Assembly: GCF_013778305.1 (NCBI RefSeq)
Contig: NZ_JACEIC010000002.1
Span: forward strand, 499,708-563,707
Length of the DNA: 64,000 bases
From: Nocardioides agri
Lineage (GTDB): Bacteria; Actinomycetota; Actinomycetes; Propionibacteriales; Nocardioidaceae
Reading direction: 5' to 3'
The notes below the pieces were generated by a model. That model did not search any database and had not been told where the DNA came from. It saw only the letters and a list, made by a program, of their open reading frames with translations. This document shows positions 22,907 through 30,569 of the stretch, one piece after another. The first letter of the stretch is position 1; each line of letters opens with the position of its first letter. Made by a program: the position numbers and the translations under genes.

Positions 22907-23695
22907 TCACGACGCGCCGGGGTCGGCCGGAGCGTCCGGCACGTCGGCGAACGTGTCCGGCCGGTGCAGCACGTCGAAGCGGTCGGCCGGCCACAGCAGC
23001 ACGAACACCTTGCCGACGACACCGTCGACGTCGACGTACGGGTCGTCGCTGCACTCCTTGTCGTCGAAGCAGGCGTGGAAGCTGGAGTCGGCGGAGTGGC
23101 TGCGGTTGTCGCCGAGCACGAAGACCTTGCCGGCCGGGACCGGGCCGATCTCCCAGTCGCAGTGCCGCTTGCCCGTGGGCATCGGCCCGTAGCAGTCGGC
23201 CCCGTCGAGCTGGGCGTAGGAGTCCTCGTCCAGCGGCTGGCCGTTGACCAGGATCCGGCCCTGCTCGTCGCAGCACGTGATGACGTCGCCCTCGACGCCG
23301 ATGACCCGCTTCACCAGGTGACCGCCGGTCGGGTAGAGGCCGACCCGCTCCAGCAGCCGCTGGAACCGCGCGGGGTCGTCCACGTCGTCGGGCAGCCAGT
23401 CGCCGGGGTCCTCGAACACGATCACGTCACCGCGCTCAGGCGTGCCGCCGCCCCAGTACGACGGCTTCTCGACCAGGATCCGGTCGTTCTCGACCAGGCC
23501 GGGCTCCATCGACTCCGAGGGGATGTAGAAGGCCTGGATGAAGAACGCCTTGATCACGATCGCCAGCACCAGCGCGAGCGCGAGCAGCAGCAGCGTCTCC
23601 TGCCACAGCGGCCGGTGCTTCTTCTTGGCCGGGACGCGCGAAGACCGCGACTCCGGATCGACTGGGTCGACCGGGTCGCGGCCTTCGGTGCTCAC
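22907..23695 (-). CDS. lepB: Signal peptidase I (first copy)
   Basis: 262 residues from a GTG start (MSTEGRDPVDPVDPESRSSR). One membrane span (ETLLLLALALVLAIVIKAFF), catalytic Ser62 in YIPSESMEPGL, Lys in GGHLVKRVIGVEGD, and GDNRSHSADS. It shares most of the sequence with the downstream copy, including the CC pair and the C-terminal DRFDVLHRPDTFADVPDA, so duplication is likely recent or maintained. It follows rplS by 29 bases, the common actinobacterial order rplS-lepB-rnhB. Confidence 0.93.
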   Translation of the reverse strand: MSTEGRDPVDPVDPESRSSRVPAKKKHRPLWQETLLLLALALVLAIVIKAFFIQAFYIPSESMEPGLVENDRILVEKPSYWGGGTPERGDVIVFEDPGDWLPDDVDDPARFQRLLERVGLYPTGGHLVKRVIGVEGDVITCCDEQGRILVNGQPLDEDSYAQLDGADCYGPMPTGKRHCDWEIGPVPAGKVFVLGDNRSHSADSSFHACFDDKECSDDPYVDVDGVVGKVFVLLWPADRFDVLHRPDTFADVPDAPADPGAS

Positions 23696-23724
23696 TGGGC
23701 GAGCGTAGCGAGGAGCCCGAGGGC

Positions 23725-24075
23725 TCAGAACTCGCGGCGCTCCTTGATCTTGGCCTTCTTGCCGCGGAGGTTGCGCAGGTAGTAGAGCTTCGCGCGGCGG
23801 ACGTCACCGCGGGTGACGACCTCGATCTGCTCGAAGATCGGGGAGTTCAGCGGAAAGGTGCGCTCGACACCGACACCGAAGGAGACCTTGCGGACGGTGA
23901 AGCTGCGGCCGACGCCGGAGCCCTGGACGCGGATGACGACGCCCTGGAAGATCTGGACGCGGGACCGGTTGCCCTCGACGACCTTGACGTGCACCTTGAC
24001 GGTGTCGCCGGCCCGGAACTCCGGGAGGTCGGTGCGCTTGATCGCGTTGCCGAGCTCGGCAATGACGTTGCTCAT
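23725..24075 (-). CDS. rplS: 50S ribosomal protein L19
   Basis: Large-subunit protein at the 30S-50S interface. 116 residues: [20 protein letters not shown], then [39 protein letters not shown] and the C-terminal [19 protein letters not shown]. The ATG at 24075 has an AGGAGAAC site; the extra seven codons upstream are not conserved. A 190-base gap separates it from the trmD gene upstream and should hold its own promoter; I see an inexact TGCCACAG/CTGTGGCA repeat pair there. Confidence 0.96.
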   Translation of the reverse strand: MSNVIAELGNAIKRTDLPEFRAGDTVKVHVKVVEGNRSRVQIFQGVVIRVQGSGVGRSFTVRKVSFGVGVERTFPLNSPIFEQIEVVTRGDVRRAKLYYLRNLRGKKAKIKERREF

Positions 24076-24265
24076 TGTTCTCCTCACGAGTGCCACAGGT
24101 CAGCCGCGGTGATGGGGACTTCGGTGCAGTTGTGGTCCCAGCCAGGTGGCCGGCGGCGCCATGCTCCCCCTGTGGCAGGAGCTGGTGCGGATCCCCCTCG
24201 GACGCGTCCGCGGGGCGATCCCTGTTTGGCCGGCAGGACCGAGGGTCAAGTCTGCCACAGCGCGC

Positions 24266-25423
24266 TCAGGCGCGACCAATCCGGACCGGCTTGGTCATCC
24301 GGACCACCCCGGGGGCGATCTCGCCGCGGAGCCGGTAGCCGGCCTTCTTGTAGATCCGCTGGTTGCGCAGGCTGCCGGCACCGGTGAAGAGGGCGTACGT
24401 CGTGGCGCCGGTCGGCACGAGCGCCTCGATGCGCTCGAGCAGGGTGCGCCCCAGGCCGCGGCCGGCGAGGTCGGGGGCGACCATCAGCCGTCCCACCTCC
24501 CAGGACTCCCCGTCCAGCGACGCGCGGACGGCGCCGACCAGCCGACCGCCCGAGCGGGCGACCAGCACGGTGTCGCGCGCGATCCAGGCCCGCAGCTCGT
24601 CGAGCGACTCGTGCAGCGCGGGCACCCGCACGCCCGGGTTGTCGTGCTGCTCCTGCACCCAGCAGGCGCGCTGGAGCACGTAGAGCTCCCCGGCGTCGGC
24701 GGGCACGACCGGCCGGATCTCGACGTCGTCGAGGAGGACCGACGCCGGCACGAGGTCCGGTCGCCGCTCCGCCGTACGCCGGACCGCCTGGTCGCGCCGC
24801 CACGCCGCGATCGCGCCGTGGTCGCCCGAGAGCAGCACCTCCGGCACCGCGCGGTCCCGCCAGGCGGCAGGCTTGGTGTACACGGGGTACTCCAGCAGCC
24901 CGTCCTCGTGGGACTCCTCCTCCAGGGACGCGGCGTTGCCCATAAAGCCCGGCACCAGCCGAACGACGGCCTCGGTGATCGCCAGCGCGGCCACCTCGCC
25001 CCCGTTGAGCACGTAGTCGCCGAGCGAGATCTCGCGGACCTCGGCCCGGGTCGCCACCTCGTCGACGACGCGTTGGTCGATCCCCTCGTAGCGACCGCAC
25101 GCGAAGACGAGCCGCTCCCGGGTCGCCAGGTCGCGGGCCACCGTCTGGGTGAAGGGCTGACCCGACGGCGTCGTGAACACCACGGTCGCCGGGCCGTCCG
25201 CGAGCAGCGCGTCGAACGCCTCGCCCCACGGCTCCGGCTTCATCACCATGCCGGCGCCGCCGCCGTAGGGAGTGTCGTCCACCGTGCGGTGCCGGTCGTG
25301 GGCCCACTGGCGCAGGTCGTGCACCCGGACGTCGATCAGCCCCTTCTCCCGCGCCTTGCCCGCGAGCGAGAGCTCGAGCGGGGCCAGGTAGTCGGGGAAG
25401 ATCGTGACGACGTCGACCTGCAT
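24266..25423 (-). CDS. trmD: tRNA (guanine37-N1)-methyltransferase fused to a GNAT acetyltransferase
   Basis: Residues 1 to ~228 are TrmD, which methylates G37 of tRNAs to prevent frameshifting: [48 protein letters not shown] and the trefoil-knot SAM site [12 protein letters not shown] with [18 protein letters not shown]. Residues ~235-385 are a GNAT domain: [40 protein letters not shown] (acetyl-CoA loop) and [19 protein letters not shown]. Normal TrmD is 230-270 residues, so the extra 150 are a true fusion in a continuous frame. The substrate of the GNAT part is unknown. Start overlaps the rimM stop (TGATG). Confidence 0.93.
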   Translation of the reverse strand: MQVDVVTIFPDYLAPLELSLAGKAREKGLIDVRVHDLRQWAHDRHRTVDDTPYGGGAGMVMKPEPWGEAFDALLADGPATVVFTTPSGQPFTQTVARDLATRERLVFACGRYEGIDQRVVDEVATRAEVREISLGDYVLNGGEVAALAITEAVVRLVPGFMGNAASLEEESHEDGLLEYPVYTKPAAWRDRAVPEVLLSGDHGAIAAWRRDQAVRRTAERRPDLVPASVLLDDVEIRPVVPADAGELYVLQRACWVQEQHDNPGVRVPALHESLDELRAWIARDTVLVARSGGRLVGAVRASLDGESWEVGRLMVAPDLAGRGLGRTLLERIEALVPTGATTYALFTGAGSLRNQRIYKKAGYRLRGEIAPGVVRMTKPVRIGRA

Positions 25424-25971
25424 CAGTCGTCCTCGGGCAGCGGCGTCACCAGGCCGGGCCGGTCCGCGATCACGACCCGACCGCCGGCCACGTCGACCTC
25501 GGGCACGAGCTCCTTCACGAACGGCACCAGCGTGTCGCGCCCGTCCGGCGTCCGCACGGTCAGCAGGTCCTGCGCGCCACCGTGGACGAGGCCGGTGACC
25601 TCACCGAGCGCCGCACCCGAGACGTCGTACGCCGCGAGCCCGATCAGCTGGTGGTCGTAGTACTCGTCGGGGTCCTCGGGGCTCTCGTCGGCCGCGATCG
25701 TGGCGTGCAAGAGGATGCCCCGGGCCGCCTCGGCCGCCGTGCGGTCGGGCACCTCCTCGAAGCGCACCAGCAGCACCGACTGGTGCCACTTGGCGCTCGC
25801 GACCGTGAGCGAGCGGAGCGTGCTCGCCGACCCCTTCGGCGGCTCGACGGCGAACACCGACCCGGGCGCGAAGCGCCGGTCGGGCTCGTCGGTGCGCACG
25901 TCGATCGTGACGTCGCCCCGGATGCCGTGCGGCTTGCCGATCCGGCCCACCAGCACGTCGATGGTCTCCAC
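25423..25971 (-). CDS. rimM: 16S rRNA processing protein RimM
   Basis: Assists maturation of the 30S head, binding S19. 182 residues with the N-terminal RimM domain ([20 protein letters not shown]) and the C-terminal PRC-barrel ([35 protein letters not shown]). The GTG at 25971 is preceded by GGAGAGG at good spacing, which decides against the longer frame to 26025. It is followed directly by trmD. Confidence 0.93.
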   Translation of the reverse strand: METIDVLVGRIGKPHGIRGDVTIDVRTDEPDRRFAPGSVFAVEPPKGSASTLRSLTVASAKWHQSVLLVRFEEVPDRTAAEAARGILLHATIAADESPEDPDEYYDHQLIGLAAYDVSGAALGEVTGLVHGGAQDLLTVRTPDGRDTLVPFVKELVPEVDVAGGRVVIADRPGLVTPLPEDD

Positions 25972-26045
25972 AGGTACCTCTCCAGAAAGCAGAACGGGTG
26001 CCGCCCCCGGAGGGGCGACACCCATTCAAGCGGTCGAACGGCGTC

Positions 26046-26288
26046 TCAGCGACGCCGGTCCACGTCGACGAAGTCGATCCGGGCCCCACCGCGCCCCGCG
26101 AGCGCGGAGATGACGGTGCGGAACGCCGTGGCGGTGCGCCCGCCGCGGCCGATCACCTTGCCCAGGTCCTCGGGGTGCACCCGCACCTCGAGGAGCGACC
26201 CGCGACGCAGCTGCTTGTCCCGCACGCTCACGTCGTCGGGGTGGTCGACGACGCCGCGCACCAGGTGCTCGAGCGCTTCGGCGAGCAT
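26046..26288 (-). CDS. khpA: KH-domain RNA-binding protein KhpA
   Basis: An 80-residue single KH domain (LEHLVRGVVDHPDDVSVRD ... HPEDLGKVIGRGGRTATAFR) with the GxxG loop IGRGGR that contacts RNA. KhpA proteins pair with KhpB in Gram-positives to regulate cell division and RNA fate. It lies between rpsP and rimM, five bases after rpsP, the conserved rpsP-khpA-rimM-trmD order. Confidence 0.93.
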   Translation of the reverse strand: MLAEALEHLVRGVVDHPDDVSVRDKQLRRGSLLEVRVHPEDLGKVIGRGGRTATAFRTVISALAGRGGARIDFVDVDRRR

Positions 26289-26293
26289 GGCGG

Positions 26294-26839
26294 TCAGGAC
26301 TCGGTCTTCTCGGCGTCGGCCTCGGTGACCTCAGCCTCGGCAGCAGGAGCCTCGGTGGCCTCCTCGGCCGGGGCCTCCGCAGCCGGAGCCTCCTCGGCGA
26401 CCGGCGCCTCGGCGGCCGGGGCCTCCTCGGCGGGCTTCTCCTCGGCCTTCTTCTTCGAGGGCGACTTCTTGGTCACGGCGTCGCCCTTGGGCTCGCTCGC
26501 GGCCTCCTTGAGCGCCTCGTTGAAGATCGCCAGCTTGTCCGGCTTGGGCTCGGCGGACTTGAGGGTGCCCTCGGTGCCGGTGTAGCCCTTGAACTTCTGC
26601 CAGTCGCCGGTGATGGTCAGGATCTTGACGACGGCGTCGGACGGCTGCGCGCCGACACCGAGCCAGTACGCCGCCCGGTCGGAGACGACGTCGATGTACG
26701 ACGGGCTCTCCTTGGGGTGGTACTTGCCGATCTCCTCGATCACCTTGCCGTCGCGCTTCTTGCGCGAGTCGACGATGACGATGCGGTACTGCGGCACCCG
26801 GACCTTGCCCAGGCGCTTCAAACGGATCTTGACGGCCAC
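26294..26839 (-). CDS. rpsP: 30S ribosomal protein S16 with long Ala/Glu tail
   Basis: Residues 1 to ~115 are S16: [57 protein letters not shown]. The GTG at 26839 has a GAGGAG site. The remaining ~65 residues are a low-complexity tail that starts Lys-rich ([14 protein letters not shown]) and turns to Ala/Glu/Pro repeats; total 181 residues against ~80-90 in E. coli. Actinobacterial S16 often has such extensions, and the S2 of this genome carries a similar one. It heads the rpsP-khpA-rimM-trmD operon. Confidence 0.95.
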   Translation of the reverse strand: MAVKIRLKRLGKVRVPQYRIVIVDSRKKRDGKVIEEIGKYHPKESPSYIDVVSDRAAYWLGVGAQPSDAVVKILTITGDWQKFKGYTGTEGTLKSAEPKPDKLAIFNEALKEAASEPKGDAVTKKSPSKKKAEEKPAEEAPAAEAPVAEEAPAAEAPAEEATEAPAAEAEVTEADAEKTES

Positions 26840-27019
26840 GTTTGTGGTGTCTCCTCGGAAGTTGTGTGTGGTGAGGGGCCGAAGGCCGGGTGGGGAACAC
26901 CAGGTTCGGACCATCGATGGGCACTGCGTCGTCCGGGTGAGAGGGTCCGGACGCGCAGGACTCAGCCAACAAGTCTGCCAGACGGCGCGCGGACGGCGGA
27001 AATCGGGCAGAGTCGGGCC

Positions 27020-27661
27020 ATGAGCCAGCCGCCGCCGTCGTACCCGGTGCCGTCCGGCTATCCGCCCGGGCAGCCCCCGCGTCCCCAGAAGTATCGCCCC
27101 AGCTGGGTGTGGTTCCTGGCCGGGGGTGCGCTCATCGTGCTCGCCGGGCTGATCGGGGTCGCGCTGTTCGTCTGGGCGCTGTGGCCCTTCTTCAGCACCG
27201 ACGCTCGCGTGCCGGCCGACGGCCGCCCGCACGTGGTGAGCGTCGACACCGACGGCGACCGGATGCTGTGGCGTGACGACGACGTGTTCGACCCGGGCTG
27301 CCGGGTCGTGGACACCGCGACCGGCGAGGAGATCCCGCTGCGGCCGGTCACGAGCCAGATGACCCGGGACCTCGGCGACGGCGAGTTCGTCGCGTCCTAC
27401 CGCTTCTCCCCCGGCTCCGGCGAGCTCGAGGTGACCTGCGCTGCCGGCGTCGAGGCGGACCCCGACGACGCCACCGACCCCGACTGGCGGATGGGGTGGG
27501 GCGAGGAGGTCGTCATCGGCCCGGCGCCCAACGTGGGCGGCATGGTGGCCGCGATGGCGACCGGGGTCATCGTCCCCGGGCTGCTGGGCCTGGCCGGACT
27601 CGCGATGCTCGTCGTCACGGGCGTCCTGTGGGCGAGCCGGCCCGCGCGACCGCGGACGTGA
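27020..27661 (+). CDS. Membrane protein of unknown function, two spans
   Basis: 213 residues. A Pro/Tyr-rich N-terminus ([20 protein letters not shown]) precedes a span at ~29-54, then an extracellular domain of ~110 residues ([19 protein letters not shown], two Cys at CRVVDTATG and VTCAAG) and a second span at ~176-200. This plan occurs in many actinobacterial proteins next to unrelated genes, and I cannot assign a role. It is transcribed away from rpsP with a 180-base gap; no RBS stands out. Confidence 0.7.
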   Translation: MSQPPPSYPVPSGYPPGQPPRPQKYRPSWVWFLAGGALIVLAGLIGVALFVWALWPFFSTDARVPADGRPHVVSVDTDGDRMLWRDDDVFDPGCRVVDTATGEEIPLRPVTSQMTRDLGDGEFVASYRFSPGSGELEVTCAAGVEADPDDATDPDWRMGWGEEVVIGPAPNVGGMVAAMATGVIVPGLLGLAGLAMLVVTGVLWASRPARPRT

Positions 27662-27725
27662 CGCACCTCCGAGGGTTCGGGGACCCGCCTGACAACAATC
27701 CGGGCGCCGGCCACGTCCGACCGGT

Positions 27726-28571
27726 GTGCACCTCTCCCGGCGACTCCCCTGGCTGCGCCCGCTCGCCGTCCTCGCGCACCGCGCCCGGCGCCGGGTCCGG
27801 TGGCTGACCTGCGGCGCCCGGTGGGCGACCACCCGCGGTCCCGACCTGCCGGTCCGCGCGATGCGGCACCGGTCTCCGCTGCTGCGCGAGCTCGAGGGCG
27901 TGCCGATGCGGCTCCAGCACAACAAGGTCGTCAACCTGCGCCTCGCGACGGCTCGCACCGACCGACTGCTGATCCGGCCCGGCGAGACCTTCTCCTTCAA
28001 CAAGGTGGTCGGCAGCTGCACCCGGCGCAAGGGCTACCTGGCGGGCCTGCGCCTCTCCGACGGGGCCGCGACAGCCGGGGTCGGCGGTGGCATCTGCCAG
28101 CTCGCGAACCTGCTGCACTGGATGGTCCTGCACTCCCCGCTGACCGTGCTCGAGCGTTCGGAGCACAGCTTCGACCCGTTCCCGGACAACGGTCGGGTGG
28201 TCCCGTGGGGCGTCGGGTGCACGATCGCCTACAACTACGTCGACCTGGTCGTGCGCAACGACACCGACCACACGTTCCAGCTCCGTACCGGGGTCGGCGG
28301 GCACCACCTCCTCGGTGAGCTCCGGGCGGACCGCCCGCTCGCCGTCACCTACGCGGTGGAGGCCCGCGCGGAGCGCTTCGAGCGAGGGGGCGACGGGCGC
28401 CTGCGGCGCAGCAACGAGATCTGGCGGACGACGACCGACCGGCGTACCGGCGAGGCCCTCGCCACCGAGCTCGTGCGTCGCAACCGCGCGCTCGTCACGT
28501 ACGCCGTGTCGGACGGGGGAATTCCGGACACACCGTCCGGCTCCTGTGATACTTCCTTGCGTGTCTCATGA
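27726..28571 (+). CDS. VanW family protein
   Basis: A 281-residue protein whose core (residues ~60-190) is the VanW domain: [61 protein letters not shown] and [19 protein letters not shown]. VanW was named from some vancomycin-resistance clusters, but its chemistry is not established; the domain also occurs in many unrelated genomes. No ligase or dehydrogenase partner is present here, so resistance should not be inferred. No signal peptide is evident. It starts at a GTG and overlaps the response-regulator start by 11 bases. Confidence 0.88.
   Translation: MHLSRRLPWLRPLAVLAHRARRRVRWLTCGARWATTRGPDLPVRAMRHRSPLLRELEGVPMRLQHNKVVNLRLATARTDRLLIRPGETFSFNKVVGSCTRRKGYLAGLRLSDGAATAGVGGGICQLANLLHWMVLHSPLTVLERSEHSFDPFPDNGRVVPWGVGCTIAYNYVDLVVRNDTDHTFQLRTGVGGHHLLGELRADRPLAVTYAVEARAERFERGGDGRLRRSNEIWRTTTDRRTGEALATELVRRNRALVTYAVSDGGIPDTPSGSCDTSLRVS
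28525..28560 (+). promoter_or_regulatory. Candidate sigma-70-type promoter for the response regulator, leaderless
   Basis: CGGACA (28525-28530), a 17-base spacer, then GATACT (28548-28553) with a TG one base upstream. A transcript start at the usual distance falls on or next to the GTG at 28561, so the mRNA would be leaderless. It lies inside the end of the VanW gene. Confidence 0.4.
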
Positions 28572-29502
28572 CTCGGGGAAGAACGGGCGTCCGGTCGCAC
28601 TCATCATCGAGGACGACCAGGACACCGTCGACCTGCTCGAGGTCGTCCTGACCCAGGTCGGCTTCTCCGTGCTCAGCGCCGACAACGCCGCCGACGGCGT
28701 CGCGCTCGCGCAGCAGCACGCGCCGGTGCTGATGACCGTCGACGTCAACATGCCGGGGATGAGCGGTCTCGAGGCCACGCAGCGGATCCGCGAGTTCAGC
28801 TCGGCCTACATCGTCATCATCAGCAGCCGGTCGCACGAGTCGGACATCCTCGCCGGGTTCGACGCCGGTGCCGACGACTACGTCCCGAAGCCCATCCGCC
28901 CGCTCGAGCTGCGCGCCCGGCTCGCGGCGGTCGCGCGCCGCCCGGTCACCGAGATCGTCGGAGCCCAGGGCTCGGCCGAGCAGGGCTGGACCCCGGCGGC
29001 GGAGGACGCCATCCGCTCCGAGCTGCTGCGCCAGGTCGCGGCCGGCGCACCCGTCGGGGTCGCCCTCGAGGACGAGGACGAGGTGGAGGCCGGCCAGGAC
29101 GGCCGCGAGGGCATGCTCGACATCGGGATGCGGTTCGTGGGCGGCTGGGTGGAGTTCCGCGGCCTCCGGATCAACCCGGCGCGCGGCATCGTCGTCGTCG
29201 ACGACCGGCTCGTCGACCTGCCGCAGGAGCAGGTCGACCTGCTCGAGGTGCTGATGTACATCGGCACGCGCTCGGTCAACGCCCGCCACCTCGCACTGCG
29301 GCTGCGCGGCCTCACCGAGGACACCGCGACGACGACCCACCGTCAGGACGAGCGGTGGATCGAGGCACTGATGACGGGCCTGCGGGTCCAGATCAAGGAC
29401 GACGGGCCGCAGCCGCGGTGGATCCAGGTGCTCCCCCAGAACCGCTATCGCCTGGTCCGGCCGACCGAGGACGTCGCGGTCTCAGACGACACGTCCGCGT
29501 AG
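28561..29502 (+). CDS. Response regulator with atypical output domain
   Basis: 313 residues. The receiver domain (~10-130) has the acidic pocket IIEDDQD (Glu17, Asp18, Asp19), phosphoacceptor Asp61 in VDVNMPGMSG, Ser in IISSRS and Lys in YVPKPIRPLE. A linker rich in Glu/Asp (ALEDEDEVEAGQDG) follows. The C-terminal part (WVEFRGLRINPARGIVVVDD ... LPQEQVDLLEVLM ... QVLPQNRYRL) has the order of an OmpR winged helix but is diverged. No histidine kinase lies nearby, so it is an orphan. The GTG start is supported by the leaderless promoter. Confidence 0.85.
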   Translation: MSHDSGKNGRPVALIIEDDQDTVDLLEVVLTQVGFSVLSADNAADGVALAQQHAPVLMTVDVNMPGMSGLEATQRIREFSSAYIVIISSRSHESDILAGFDAGADDYVPKPIRPLELRARLAAVARRPVTEIVGAQGSAEQGWTPAAEDAIRSELLRQVAAGAPVGVALEDEDEVEAGQDGREGMLDIGMRFVGGWVEFRGLRINPARGIVVVDDRLVDLPQEQVDLLEVLMYIGTRSVNARHLALRLRGLTEDTATTTHRQDERWIEALMTGLRVQIKDDGPQPRWIQVLPQNRYRLVRPTEDVAVSDDTSA

Positions 29503-30558
29503 CACCACGCAGGCCGGACGCAGCAGCACCGAGACGTCGGCGAACGGGTCGGCGTCGTAGACCACGAAGTCGGCCGGCGCCCCCTCCGCCAGGTCGGCGT
29601 TCCACCCGAGCCACTCGCGCGCCCGCCACGAGGCCGCGCCGAGCGCGTACTCGCGCGGCAGCCCCATCGCCGCCAGGGCGATCACCTCGCCGGCCAGGTT
29701 GCCGTGCCGGCTCACGCCCCCGCCGTCGGAGCCCGCGTAGAGCGGCACGCCCGCCTCGTAGGCGGCCATCAGCGTCGCCCGGCGGCGCACGAACAGGTCG
29801 GTCATCGTGCGCGAGTACGTCGGGAAGCGGCCGCGCGCCCCCCACGCGTACTCGGGGAACCTCTCGGTCTGCATCACCGTCGGCACCAGGGCGACCTGCC
29901 GATCGGCCATCAGCGCCAGGTGGCTCTCGTCGAGGCCGGTGCCGTGCTCGATGCAGTCGATGCCGGCCTCGAGCAGCCCGGTGAGCACGTCGTGGCCGAA
30001 GCAGTGTGCGGTCACCTGGGCGCCGTGGTCGTGCGCCACCCGGATCGCGTCGGCGAAGGCGTCCTCGGGGAAGGACGGCATCAGGTCGCCGTCCTCGCGT
30101 GAGATCCAGTCGCCGACGAGCTTGACCCAGCCGTCTCCGCGCTGCGCCTCCTGGGCGACGTACGCCGTGAGCTCGGCGGGCTCGACCTCGTGGGCGTAGC
30201 CGCGCAGGTAGCGCTTGGTGCGGGCCAGGTGCCGGCCGGCCCGGATCAGCCGCGGCAGGTCCTCGCGCTCCTGGATCCACCGCGTGTCGACCGGCGAGCC
30301 GCAGTCGCGGATCAGCAGGGTGCCGGCGTCGCGGTCCTCGATCGCCTGCTGCTCGGTCTCCTCGTCGCAGATCGCGCCGTCCTCGCCGAGCCCGAGGTGG
30401 CAGTGGGCGTCGACGAGGCCCGGCACGATCCAGCCGTCGACCGCGCGCTCGGCGCCGGCCACCGGCTCGTAGGTGACGGTGTCCCCGACGACGAACAGCT
30501 CACGCCGCTCGCCGTCGGGGAGCACCGGACCGGAGAACTTCAGCGCGGGAGCGGTCAT
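29482..30558 (-). CDS. Amidohydrolase family protein
   Basis: 358 residues of the metal-dependent amidohydrolase superfamily. Metal ligands are visible in the expected order: DAHCHLG (~50-56), a candidate carbamylated Lys in WVKLVGDW (~145), His in VTAHCFGHD (~185), His in CIEHGTGLDE (~205), and Asp in YAGSDGGGVS (~300). The C-terminal GAPADFVVYDADPF belongs to the small beta-sandwich. The pattern is closest to the imidazolonepropionase/prolidase-type subgroup; substrate unknown. It overlaps the end of the response regulator by 21 bases tail to tail. Confidence 0.87.
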   Translation of the reverse strand: MTAPALKFSGPVLPDGERRELFVVGDTVTYEPVAGAERAVDGWIVPGLVDAHCHLGLGEDGAICDEETEQQAIEDRDAGTLLIRDCGSPVDTRWIQEREDLPRLIRAGRHLARTKRYLRGYAHEVEPAELTAYVAQEAQRGDGWVKLVGDWISREDGDLMPSFPEDAFADAIRVAHDHGAQVTAHCFGHDVLTGLLEAGIDCIEHGTGLDESHLALMADRQVALVPTVMQTERFPEYAWGARGRFPTYSRTMTDLFVRRRATLMAAYEAGVPLYAGSDGGGVSRHGNLAGEVIALAAMGLPREYALGAASWRAREWLGWNADLAEGAPADFVVYDADPFADVSVLLRPACVVLRGRVV

Positions 30559-30569
30559 GCTCCCGGACG

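Noticed and set aside
26840..28030. Minus-strand frame running from rpsP back to 28030
   Set aside because: Its sequence is conserved only from the GTG at 26839 (S16); upstream it is a shadow of the membrane and VanW genes.
27726..28571. Vancomycin-resistance cluster
   Set aside because: Only a VanW-domain protein is present; no VanH/A/X genes, and the distant ddl is of the normal D-Ala type.
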